From Sclerotiophoma versabilis (Eukaryota > Ascomycota > Dothideomycetes > Pleosporales > Didymellaceae): a stretch of DNA of 64,000 nt. Below the pieces are notes generated by a model that saw only the letters and a program-made list of their open reading frames with translations, was not told where the DNA came from and made no database searches. Location of the stretch: assembly GCA_012274445.1 (NCBI GenBank), contig JAAROD010000080.1:2108001-2172000 (forward strand), read 5' to 3'. This document shows positions 54,667-64,000 of this stretch, in pieces; within the stretch, counting starts at the first letter, position 1; each line of letters begins with the position of its first letter. The translations under genes were made by a program, and so were the position numbers.

Positions 54667-57600
54667 ATGTCGATTGACTTTCCCAAGGAAGAGGAGCGCA
54701 TTCTCAAGCGCTGGGAGGAGATCGATGCCTTCCTAACGCAAGTCGAGCTGGTACGTATGATTCCTTACCTCAAGAATGCATACGTTCGGGCGCAGTGAAG
54801 AGAAATGACTAACATAGCTATGACAGTCGAAAGGCAAAGACCCCTATACCTTCTACGATGGACCGCCTTTCGCGACCGGTATGCCCCATTATGGCCATCT
54901 TTTGGCCTCCACCATCAAGGACATTATCCCACGATACTGGTCCATGAACGGACGATATGTCGAGCGTCGATTTGGTTGGGACACGCACGGTGTACCCATT
55001 GAGTACGAGATTGACAAGGAACTTGGAATGTCCGGCCGTGACGCCGTGAGGGAGATTGGTATTGCCAAGTATAACGAGAAATGCAGGGCTATTGTTATGA
55101 GATACGCGACTGAATGGAGGCACACGATCAACAGGCTGGGTCGCTGGATCGACTTCGACAACGACTACAAGACCATGAACACTAGCTTCATGGAGTCTGA
55201 GTGGTGGGTATTCAAGCAACTCTACGAGAAGAACGCTGTCTACCGTGGTTTCAAGGTCATGCCTTACAGCACTGCGCTGGCCACACCGCTCAGCAACTTT
55301 GAAGCCTCGCAGAACTACAAGGATGTTCAAGACCCTGCTGTAGTCGTCACCTTCCCTCTCGTCGAGGATCCCAACACATGTTTGCTCGCTTGGACAACTA
55401 CGCCATGGACCCTGCCCATGAATACTGGTCTTTGCGCACATCCCGACTTCGAGTATGTCAAGATTCTCGACGAAGCTTCCGGCAAGCACTACATCCTCCT
55501 CGAAGCTCTTCTACGAACACTGTACAAGGACCCCAAGAAGGCGAAATTCAAGATCGTGCAGAAGCTCACAGGCAAGGACTTGCTTGGGTGGAAGTACGAG
55601 CCACTATTCGACTACCTGTATGATGAGTTTAAGGACTTTGGCTTCAAGGTGTTGAACGACACATACGTCACGGCGGACAGCGGTGTGGGTATTGTCCACC
55701 AGGCACCCGCCTACGGTGAGGATGATTACCGAGTTGCTAAGGAGCATGGCGTCATTACCGAGGATCGACTACCTCCCAACCCTGTCGACGATGCCGGCAA
55801 GTACACCTCAGTAGTGCGCGACTTCGAGGGCCAGCATGTGAAGGCTGCGGATAAGGGCATCATCAAGATGTTGAAAGCGAACGGCAGACTTATCGTGGAC
55901 TCCCAGCTTCTCCATAGCTACCCATTCTGCTGGCGATCTGACACACCTCTCATCTACCGGACCGTTCCATCATGGTTTATCAAGATTCAAGACATCAAAG
56001 AGAAGATGCTAAAGAACATTGAAGGATCACACTGGGTGCCTTCATTTGTTAAGGAGAAACGATTTGCTAACTGGATCCAAAATTCACCGGACTGGGCTGT
56101 TTCAAGAAACCGTTTCTGGGGCACACCACTACCTCTGTGGGTCAGTGACGACGGCAAGGAGGTCATTTGTGTTGGCAGCGTAGAGGAGTTGAAGAAGCTC
56201 AGCGGTTATGAGGGTGAGCTTACCGACATCCATCGCGACAAGATCGACGACATCACCATTCCTAGCAAACAAGGAAAGGGCGTCCTCAGGAGAACACCCG
56301 AAGTCTTTGACTGCTGGTTTGAATCTGGCTCTATGCCATACGCAAGCGCACACTATCCCTTCGAGAACGTTGAGCAGTTTGAAAAGTCTTTCCCTGGTGA
56401 CTTCATTGCAGAGGGTCTCGACCAGACCCGTGGATGGTTCTACACATTGACCGTTCTTGGAACACATCTTTTTGGCAAGTTGCCGTTCAAGAACTGCGTA
56501 GTTAACGGTATTGTGCTAGCCGAAGACGGCAAGAAGATGTCGAAGCGGTTAAAGAACTACCCTGACCCTCTCGGGGTCATGGAAAGCTACGGCTCAGATG
56601 CTCTACGATTGTATCTCATCAACTCGCCTGTCGTCCGTGCCGAGACACTTCGTTTCAAGGAGGCGGGTGTTAAGGACATTGTTTCTAAGGTCCTCTTGCC
56701 GCTCTGGAACAGCTACCAGTTCTTTGATCAACAGGTCGCTCTTCTGAAGAAGGTCGCTGATCTCCATTTCGAGTTCGACCCTGCAGCCGAGAAGACCAAC
56801 ACCAATGTTCTCGATCGCTGGATCTTGGCCTCATGCCAGTCGCTGCTCAAGTTCGTCAATGCTGAGATGGCCGCGTACCGACTGTACACCGTCGTCCCGC
56901 GCCTGCTCGAGGTAAGTTATACAAACTGCTATTGATGGTAACGTACTAAAGCTTTCAGCTCATTGACAACACCACCAACTGGTACATTCGATTCAACCGG
57001 CGCCGCCTCAAGGGCGAGTACGGTCTGGAAGACACAAAACACGCTCTCAATACCCTGTTCGAGGTTCTATTTACCCTCTGCCGAGGTCTCGCCCCCTTCA
57101 CCCCTTTCATCACGGACAACATCTACCTCCGCCTTCTCCCCCACATTCCCAAGGAACTTCGTGCCAAGGATGACCGCAGCGTTCACTTCCTGCCATACCC
57201 CACTGTGCGCGAAGAGCTATTCGACGAGGCTGTCGAGCGCCAGGTCAAGCGTATGCAGTCGGTCATTGAGCTTGGCCGTATCTGCCGTGACCGCGCCAAC
57301 AAGGGCTTGAAGACCCCGCTGAAGACATTGGTCGTTATTCACCCTGACCATCAATACCTTGAAGACATCAAGTCGCTGCAGAATTACATCTTGGAGGAGT
57401 TGAACGTCCGCGATCTTGTGTTGTCGAGTGATGAAGAGAAGTACAATGTTCAGTACACAGCAACCGCCGATTTCTCTATACTTGGCAGGAAGCTCAAGAA
57501 GGACGCAGTCAAGGTTAAGAAGGCACTCCCCAACCTCAAGAGCCAGGAAATCAAGGACTACATCAAGAACGGCGTGATCACCATCGAAGGTATCAAGCTG

Positions 57601-58029
57601 GAGGGCGAAGACCTCTTGGTCAAGCGTGGCTTGGCAAAGGAGGCCAACAGCAAGGATCAGGAGTTCAACACAGACAATGACGTCTTGATCATCCTCGATG
57701 TCGCTAGCTACCCCGAGCTCGAACAGGAGGGTCTAGCTCGTGAAGTCATCCGCCGCGTGCAAGACCTGCGAAAGAAAGCCGGTCTTGTTCCTACAGATGA
57801 TGTTGGCATGGAATACAAGATCCTGAGCGACCCTGAAAACGTCGGTCTGGAAGCAGCATTTGAGAACCAGGGCCCGCTGTTCGAGAAGGCACTCAGGAGG
57901 AATGTCGATAAGCACACCGTCACCGAACTTGATGGCAAGATTGCTGAGAAGGACAACGACACAGTCATCGTGGAGGAGGAGCAGGAGATCCAGAAGGCCA
58001 CGTTTTTGCTGCGCTTGATCAAGTTGTAA
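54667..58029 (+). CDS. ILS1: cytosolic isoleucyl-tRNA synthetase, 1079 aa
   Basis: Class I synthetase that charges tRNA-Ile in the cytosol. Exons are 54667-54750, 54827-56911 and 56959-58029; introns are 76 and 47 bases. The HIGH signature is HYGH at residues 49-52, after YDGPPFATGMP; the KMSKS loop is KMSKR at 598-602. Between them lies the CP1 editing domain (LAWTTTPWTLPMNTGLCAHP), then WFESGSMPYASAHYPF and FIAEGLDQTRGWFYTL. The anticodon-binding region starts at TTNWYIRFNRRRLKGE in exon 3, followed by the eukaryotic C-terminal extension. Length matches the yeast enzyme, and no mitochondrial presequence precedes MSIDFPKEEERIL, so it is the cytosolic form. Confidence 0.97.
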
Positions 58030-58238
58030 GAGCGTGGCAGTTAGAGGTAGAGCATGTTCTGGCACACGTTATAATATCATAAAAGAGTAGATAGACGAAG
58101 GAATGAATGCATGAAGATTTGAACATTCATGTTGAACATCTCCTGATACGAGCCGTGATGGTACATTGCCTCATCGGCTTCGAGTGCTGATTTGCAAGTA
58201 CCTTTGAAATCTGGGTATTGCTTTGCCACCATTCTCCC
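58030..58238. other. convergent 3' flanks
   Basis: 209 bases between the stops of ILS1 and the twin-CX9C gene; no gene. Confidence 0.6.
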
Positions 58239-58543
58239 TCACCTTGTCTTGTATGCCTTCTGTGATAAGTTAGCTCACTCCCAAGTCATTTAACCTCACA
58301 AACCTACCAAATAGCACTCTTTCAACTTCATGAATTCCTTCGCACACATGTCCTTGTGTACGTTGTTGTAGTCTGCGAATATGCATTTGCCATAAACAGC
58401 GCTCTGCATGACATCAGCATTTTTCTCCCTGGCCTCTTTTATCATTTCTTGCGTACCTCTGTCGAACACTTCCCCACAGCGGCAGCAAGCTTGTCGATTG
58501 GTCTTGTACGTCCTGGCATGTTGATGTGTAGTGATGCAGGCAT
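58239..58543 (-). CDS. twin-CX9C protein, NDUFAF8-like complex I assembly factor, 67 aa
   Basis: Small CHCH-type protein of the mitochondrial intermembrane space, resembling human NDUFAF8 (C17orf89), which assists complex I assembly. Exons are 58457-58543, 58308-58403 and 58239-58259, with introns of 53 and 48 bases; the last coding exon is only 21 bases. After RTRPIDKLAAAVGKC the spliced product shows two exact CX9C pairs: Cys-STESAVYGK-Cys and Cys-AKEFMKLKE-Cys, the latter in KDMCAKEFMKLKECYL, then the basic tail KAYKTR. The order and spacing match NDUFAF8. Such proteins have no cleaved presequence and are trapped by Mia40 oxidation. ATG 58543 gives the usual size; the frame is open to another ATG at 58702 that would add 53 residues. 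Head-to-head with SFI1. Confidence 0.85.
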
Positions 58544-58847
58544 CTCGATGAAGTCAAGACTGGACAGAGGATTGAACCCAAGCACGGACGTCTTGGCAGT
58601 GAACACAGGCGGCGGCAGGTGCACGCGATTCGAGGTGGTTGGTTGCGGGGGCTCCGGCCAAACAAGTCGCGTCCACCTTGTACGCGCATTGTCTACTACC
58701 ATTCATTCACCTTTTTCATATTAGACGTTCAAGCGCCTTGCGAGTATCGCATTATTTCTTCGCGTTCAATTTCTGGACGCAATCTTGTTTCCAAATTCGA
58801 ACGCTCATGTTGTCGCGAACGCGCCGCATTTTACGTAGCGAGCTCGA
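58544..58847. other. divergent promoter region of the twin-CX9C gene and SFI1
   Basis: 304 bases between the chosen starts; nothing further seen. Confidence 0.5.
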
Positions 58848-61800
58848 ATGCCATCCCCCATGAACGGCAGCGGATATAATACACCTGACTTACATAAGGA
58901 TGACTTATCTGATGAAGGTAAACAATCTTCTACCCTTGCATTCTCAAGACCTACACGTACTCACAAGGTTCAGCCATCGAACTTCTCTATACGATAGTCC
59001 ATCGCGCAGCCTCCTCACCGGACCGCTCCTCCCGCGCGCTCTTCAACGCCTATGAAGAGGTCCTAGAAGAACATGGTCTACTACCCAGCGACGATGCCGT
59101 CTTGCACAGATTCCTCTTCCACATGCAAAAGGACCGGAGGCGGGATGAGAGTCTAGTAGAGAGGTTTCACAGAGTGCTTGCGGAGTTTGAAATTGTGGTC
59201 GAGGATGAACAGGAAAGTGACGGCGATATCAACTTTGCAACCGGCAGTATTGCGCAGGGTGGGAGTGTTGCGAATGTCATGAGCGCTGCCCGTGCTGCAT
59301 TGGGTCATACCGAAAGATCGACAAGACGAGGAAGTTTTGAGAGCTTTTTCGATGGGACGGCCGACAAAGTCGCAGGTAGCGAAATCAGAGATGCGACGCG
59401 GAGTAAGAGGAGGGGCTCGTCGAGTCATATGCCGAATGGAGTACTGGCGAAGAGGCGCTCAACGTCAGACACCGAGGCTTTAAGGTTCGATCAAGCGCAG
59501 CTTCCAATCCGCACACGCCTGAATGGTCATGTGTACAGACGAGTCTCGTCAGGACAATACCAGGGTCGCAAGAGAAACGCTTCCATCTCCAGTCGTGCCA
59601 GTTTGCGCATTCGCCGAGATGCTAATAACATGGCGTCGCAGCAGAGAGACTTCGAGGAGGCAGATGGCGAGTATACCGACCGAACAACCAGCCTGGACCT
59701 TTCACGAGTGCAAGTTCCAGGCGTAAACGCACCGATTCCTGACGATCAGTACGAACAGCACAACCACCACGACTCTACGCATTACTATCAGCAATTCGTC
59801 CCAGAACCATACCAGCCTTCTGACACGCGATTGATGGACGAAGCCGAGACGTTCGAGTACCAGCGCTTACATCGAGTAACACGAGGCTGCCTACAAGTCT
59901 GGCGCAATCGCACGCGAGACCTGATCGAGAGACGATACGAACAACAAGCATTGGCAGAAGCCTTCGATCGCAGAATTCTGCTGAAGCTGACGCTCGATCA
60001 GCTCCGAGACACAGCGTTTTTTCGCCGCTCAAATCGCGAGACCGACCGCTTCTTTGGCCGTCTCGAGACACGCGCACAAAGAGCTCGAAACCTCTTCCTC
60101 CTTACAAAGGCGTTTACACATTGGGCCAGAAGCGCAGAAGATGAAGTACAACGCACATCGGTTGCAAGAAGGCACATATTGCGTACGCGCTTCTTCAACG
60201 GCTGGCGTGAGATCACAGCTGTCAATGAGCTCAAGATTCAGCACTTCGTGCTTGCGAAGTTTCTGCAGCATTGGCGTGCACGGGCAGCAACTGTTCGTGA
60301 GAACGCGCAGTTTGCAGTCACGCTGTATGAGGAGAACCTGGTGCAAAAGATTTTCACGAGTTGGTTTTTCCAATTTTGTGCAATAGCCGGGTCAGCTTGG
60401 CATAACGACCGTTTGAAAAGAAGCACACTCAGAAGATGGATCGAGATTGCTGGTGTGAGCATGGAGAAGAACGAAATAGCCAGCAAGAGAAGACACAACG
60501 TGGTTTTAGCGCAAAGTTTGACAAGTTGGAAGCAAAGAACAACAGTTGTGCAGAGCTTGAAAACTCAGGCGGATGAATTCAGGCGGACTGCGCTGGTTGC
60601 ATCAGGACTGTACAGTCTTCAGAAGCACGCGCAGCTAACGCCTATCTTACAACAACTTCAGACACAGGTCGACAATCGACGAGTGCAAAATGCTTTCCAT
60701 GCATGGCGACACACTGCGCAGCTTACACAACGGGCTCGGGAAGTTGACAGGTTGCGCATTATGCGCAACGCCTACACTGCATGGAACGATCGTCTTCGCA
60801 TGCAAGCCCTTGAGCAGCGTATCAACGATCGCATACTTGTCGAGTGCTTGTACAAGTGGACGCTTGCATCGCGAGTCTCGCTCTTCCAGCGCGTCCACGC
60901 TAGGCAGCTCAAGGAGTCTTTGTTTCTCACTTGGGTTACAAAGACGAACCAGCGCTCGAATAACCTCTATGCTGCAGAGAGGCGGTTTGCAAACTTCAAG
61001 CGAGCGCAGCTTCTGCGTACTTGCCTGAAGAAGATGGAGGTCGACAGCGCTGAGAAGCGGCGTGAGCAGTGTGCTGTGATAGCTGAATACAACCTCAAGC
61101 TTAAACAGCGCATATTCCAAAAGCTCAAGGAAAAGCTCGAACACTTCCGACAACTCAAGCAATGGTCGGACGATGCTCAACTTTATGTCCTTTGCATACG
61201 GACGTTGAGGAAGTGGAATAATGCAACACAGCATGCGCGCAGGAATCGAAGACGCGACACGTACGCACAGGTGCGAAGGACAGTTAAGACGAACCTTGTG
61301 CGTAGGCTTTTCGAGACATGGCGAGCGAAAGCAACCACGGTCGTAGAGCACAACCAACAAGCCACCTTCATGATGGAGAACCGCACCCTGCGCACCGTTG
61401 GGGCGTTGCTGCACGATTGGCACGATCGGACGCTTGCGATTCAACATCTGGACACACAAGCCTCCAATGTTTACACCTTCAAGCTCGGTTTCAAACACTT
61501 GCAAACTTGGACACGCCGATTGGATATCATGCAGTCTATGGAATCTCAAGCAACCGCATTCCGACTAGAAAGCACCGAGATTGCTGCTGCAGGAGCGCTC
61601 AAAAGGCTCGGCTGGCGACTCTGGAACGTTCAGCGACAAGAAGAAACGGCAAGAGCTTTGTTTGAGCGAAACTTTGAAAAGCACGTTCGTGCCATGATAC
61701 GTTTCTGGCATGAACAGACTATCGAGCGCCTTGCTAACCGACCTGTGTCACCCACACCCACAAGGGGCTCCAGGGGCGCGCAAAGAAGTTCAGATGATCA

Positions 61801-62524
61801 CAAACGTTTTGGTGATGAGGATGGAGATGACGATGATCAAGAGATGAACCTCGACAATGCCGGTGATGAAACACGTCGCCTCGAAGCATGGACCGCTTTT
61901 GATGCATCAGCACTTGGTCTGAACGATGATCTCGACCTCTCGCTTTCGATCACGCCCGAGCGTCAGCGCAGAACAACGTACCCTCTACCTCCGCCTACAT
62001 CGTCGCCGAAGCCACCCTTATCAACCCGCCCACCATCTTCACGGCCAGGGATAATTCCACCGCCACCCTCTGCGCTTCGGCCGCCACCTGCCCCCGAAGC
62101 CGCATCACCAGATCTCGAGTTCGCCGAAGATGAGCGCAGCACCTTCTGGGCGGGCACACCTGCTTATCCTCCTCCACCCACCAGCCAGGCCCTCAAAGGC
62201 GCAGGCTACCTTAAAACACCCAGCAAACGGGCAGTTGTACGCGCGAAGCGACCTGAACTTCCTTCTAGCCCCGAGAAACGTGTTGCAAGGCTGGGTGCAA
62301 TGAGCGCGCCGCCTGTGCAAATGACCAGGGACTTTGGCGTGACTGGAGGCGGTGGCAGTTTTGTAGGAGGCGTAACGAGTTTCCAAACGAGGTTGCGGGA
62401 AGGTGGGTTTGGGTCGAGTGTTGGGCCATCTGCTATGCTGAATAGTGCGATGAAGGGAAGTAGAGGAAGAGCAGCAAGGGGAAGGGGAAGAGTGGGATTC
62501 GGGAATGTTAGTCAATTTGATTAG
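58848..62524 (+). CDS. Sfi1-type centrin-binding spindle pole body protein, 1208 aa
   Basis: Long helical protein that binds centrin (Cdc31) along its length and forms the half-bridge that drives spindle pole body duplication. Exons are 58848-58917 and 58968-62524, with a 50-base intron. The N-terminal 270 residues have a helical opening (SAIELLYTIVHRAASS) and a basic, Ser-rich linker. The centre carries about 17 Trp-centred repeats spaced some 30-35 residues apart, encoded at roughly 59884-61730: for example CLQVWRNRT, AFTHWARSA, FFNGWREIT, FLQHWRARA, AFHAWRHTA, AYTAWNDRL, LFETWRAKA and IRFWHEQT. These are Sfi1 centrin-binding repeats. The C-terminal 250 residues are Pro/Ser-rich with SP/TP sites, suggesting phosphorylation control. 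ATG 58848 (MPSPMNGSG) is first in frame; 58860 is the alternative. Confidence 0.93.
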
Positions 62525-62842
62525 TCAAGGCGTTATATACTCATTGTTTACTGTTTTGGAAAATATGATTGTTTTGTCTCCGACCTCCTGACTTCCAGCG
62601 AGTGAGATGACTGACTAATCAGGCAGAATGTAGGCAGCCACGATTCACCCCGGCACCGCAACTCAGCCACTCAGCCTGGCGAACAAAGCTCCCTTTTGAC
62701 CTCCCGATTTTCGTCTCTTTTCTTCAATCTTTGCGCCTCTGCAAGGTCCCAACCATAACAGCATCGCCCTAAGCAAGGCAACGAAACCGACGGTTTCCCC
62801 AAGACGTTTGCTTTTAACAGATACTTTGTTAAACGACACACC
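62525..62842. other. intergenic stretch
   Basis: 3' flank of SFI1; no gene seen. Confidence 0.5.
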
Positions 62843-64000
62843 ATGGACCAATCTTTACCAGGTCGCTTTGGTTCGATATGTGCTGCAATTGATTTCCGTT
62901 CTTTCTTTGCGCGCGATCAGACGCAGCTGCAACTTGGATCTCCTTCAAACTGGAAGCCCAGCGAATGCGATATGTGCGACTTTTTCTCTCGCTGCCTTCG
63001 ACCGTCAGACCCATCGAAGCCAATGTCAGGCGAACCAGTCCGCTCTGAGAGTAGTTGCCTGAAAATGGTTGAATTTTCTCTCGGTGTTGTTGCGTGAGCC
63101 CTTCCTGTTGCGAACCTGGGAGATGGTTATTCCTTCGTTCAAATATCGCAACATCGGGTCTGGTTCCCACTTGTACGCTTCCCATAGTTACGGACATCCA
63201 TGAAAGTGTATGGGCAAGGAGAGCCTGGACCTACCAGGAACTCTTGTTATTGCAAATACGGCTGTATTTCACAGATCATCAACTTTATTTCGAGAGTCCT
63301 ATATCAGTAGAGTGTGAATGGACAACACTGTCTAGGGTCAGTATGTTGCAAAAGATATCCTGGATCCTTTCCGAAGGCACTTGGCTACGACAGCCTTCTG
63401 ACATCTATAATTGTATTCAAGCTTTCAATGAGCGCAAACTGTCGTATGAAAGCGATATATTGAATGCCTTGCTAGGGATCTTTACAGTCTACGAGTGCTG
63501 TTTCCACGTGCGACATCCATGGGGGATGCCTTACATAGACGGCCAACCTAGAGACTCCAATACTCATTCAAATATACCATCGCTTGCGTTGCATTACAGT
63601 TTCTTCTTTGGGACCCTGTCCAGTTCCGTTCGCCGCGAAGGCTTCCCAAGCTGGCCTTGGACGGGCTGGACTCACCCTCCGTACGGTCCAAAGTGGTCGG
63701 TTGGCAAAGTTATAGGCACTACTGAGTTTTTTCGTGTCACTCCCGGGTTGGTGTCAGGTCTTGTGATCAGCTGGGAAGAGTACGAGAACAATTATGAAAC
63801 GTACCAGAAACACAACTACTGGTCGACTAGCATCATTCATCTTCAAGCGAAAATGTCATTGGTTTTAGCCTTTTATGAGAAAGAGTGTATTAACTGATAC
63901 ACATCGATAGCCCTTGAGCTTAATGGTGGCGTGAAGGTCAGCTATCTCGAATCAACAGATTTCCCGAAGTTGATTGGCAAGATACGCCACTGCCTTGACC
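62843..64000 (+). pseudogene. HET-domain gene lacking its core, running off the right edge
   Basis: ATG 62843 opens a frame like the N-terminal cap of Pleosporales-type HET proteins (ICAAIDFRSFF, LQLGSPSNW, CDMCDFFSRCL) that ends at 63097. In another frame a long open stretch from about 63094 to 63897 encodes the region from the end of the HET domain onward: SVWARRAWTYQELLL, IYNCIQAFNERKLSYESD, ILNALLGIF and GFPSWPWTGW. Only tens of bases separate the two, so the catalytic-like HET core of some 150-250 residues is absent; no intron can hide it. After TGA at 63895-63897 the frame stays open to the window end, suggesting another nonsense change. The minus strand offers no better reading. Confidence 0.68.

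Noticed and set aside
54818..55489. 223-codon minus-strand open frame inside ILS1
   Set aside because: Antisense shadow of the Ile-tRNA synthetase catalytic domain.
60647..61549. 300-codon minus-strand open frame inside SFI1
   Set aside because: Antisense shadow of the centrin-binding repeats; the plus-strand reading is clearly the real one.
1..64000. CRISPR arrays, rRNA genes, prokaryotic operons or complete transposons
   Set aside because: None found by eye on either strand; the intron-rich eukaryotic gene structure also makes the prokaryotic options irrelevant.

Overview
The window is nuclear DNA of a filamentous ascomycete. Genes are compact, with introns of mostly 45-60 bases (GT...AG with CTRAC-like branch sites). 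Many of the families are typical of Pezizomycotina: a Zn2Cys6 regulator, a LysM protein, a TmpA-like flavoprotein, HET-domain relics, a calcofluor-white-hypersensitive-type protein and a GT2 hyphal-growth glycosyltransferase. A Dothideomycete, probably Pleosporales, is my best guess from the feel of the proteins; this is inference, since no marker here settles it.

Layout. 0.9-9 kb: ribosomal protein S3, an SLC35F6-like carrier, a Dal5-type MFS permease and an uncharacterised Cys-motif/coiled-coil protein, all on the minus strand. 9-20.5 kb is gene-poor: a Zn2Cys6 regulator, a tRNA-Lys(CUU), an NTF2-like protein and a probable gene remnant. 20.5-37 kb is gene-dense: GT2 glycosyltransferase, a divergent glutamine-dependent NAD+ synthetase, a DUF4267 protein, a LysM protein, a Cdt1-like licensing factor, a calcofluor-white-hypersensitive-type protein, a dysferlin-domain protein, a DUF3253 protein, beta-carbonic anhydrase and an SDR. 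38.5-50 kb: a large orphan membrane protein, a second SDR, formyltetrahydrofolate deformylase, a HET pseudogene, a HAD hydrolase, a large secreted glycoprotein and a TmpA-like flavoprotein. 50-53 kb is nearly empty apart from possible HET-like debris. 53-62.5 kb: a probable GPI-anchored coiled-coil protein, cytosolic Ile-tRNA synthetase, a tiny twin-CX9C complex I assembly factor and the centrin-binding spindle-pole protein Sfi1. The right edge holds a gutted HET gene.

The genes do not form a recognisable pathway cluster. Housekeeping genes (RPS3, ILS1, SFI1, CDT1-like, NDUFAF8-like) sit between accessory islands that carry two clear decayed HET (heterokaryon incompatibility) genes, a possible third, and several lineage-type secreted or membrane proteins. 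No transposon ORF, CRISPR or rRNA was found. I found no convincing new multi-gene system. The best leads are single genes: the diverged NAD+ synthetase, the secreted coiled-coil/GPI protein, the secreted 549-aa glycoprotein, the Cys-motif 577-aa protein and the orphan 798-aa membrane protein.

All spliced gene models were built by eye from reading frames, splice consensus and family continuity. For every multi-exon model the summed exon length is a multiple of three. Residue positions are approximate where stated.
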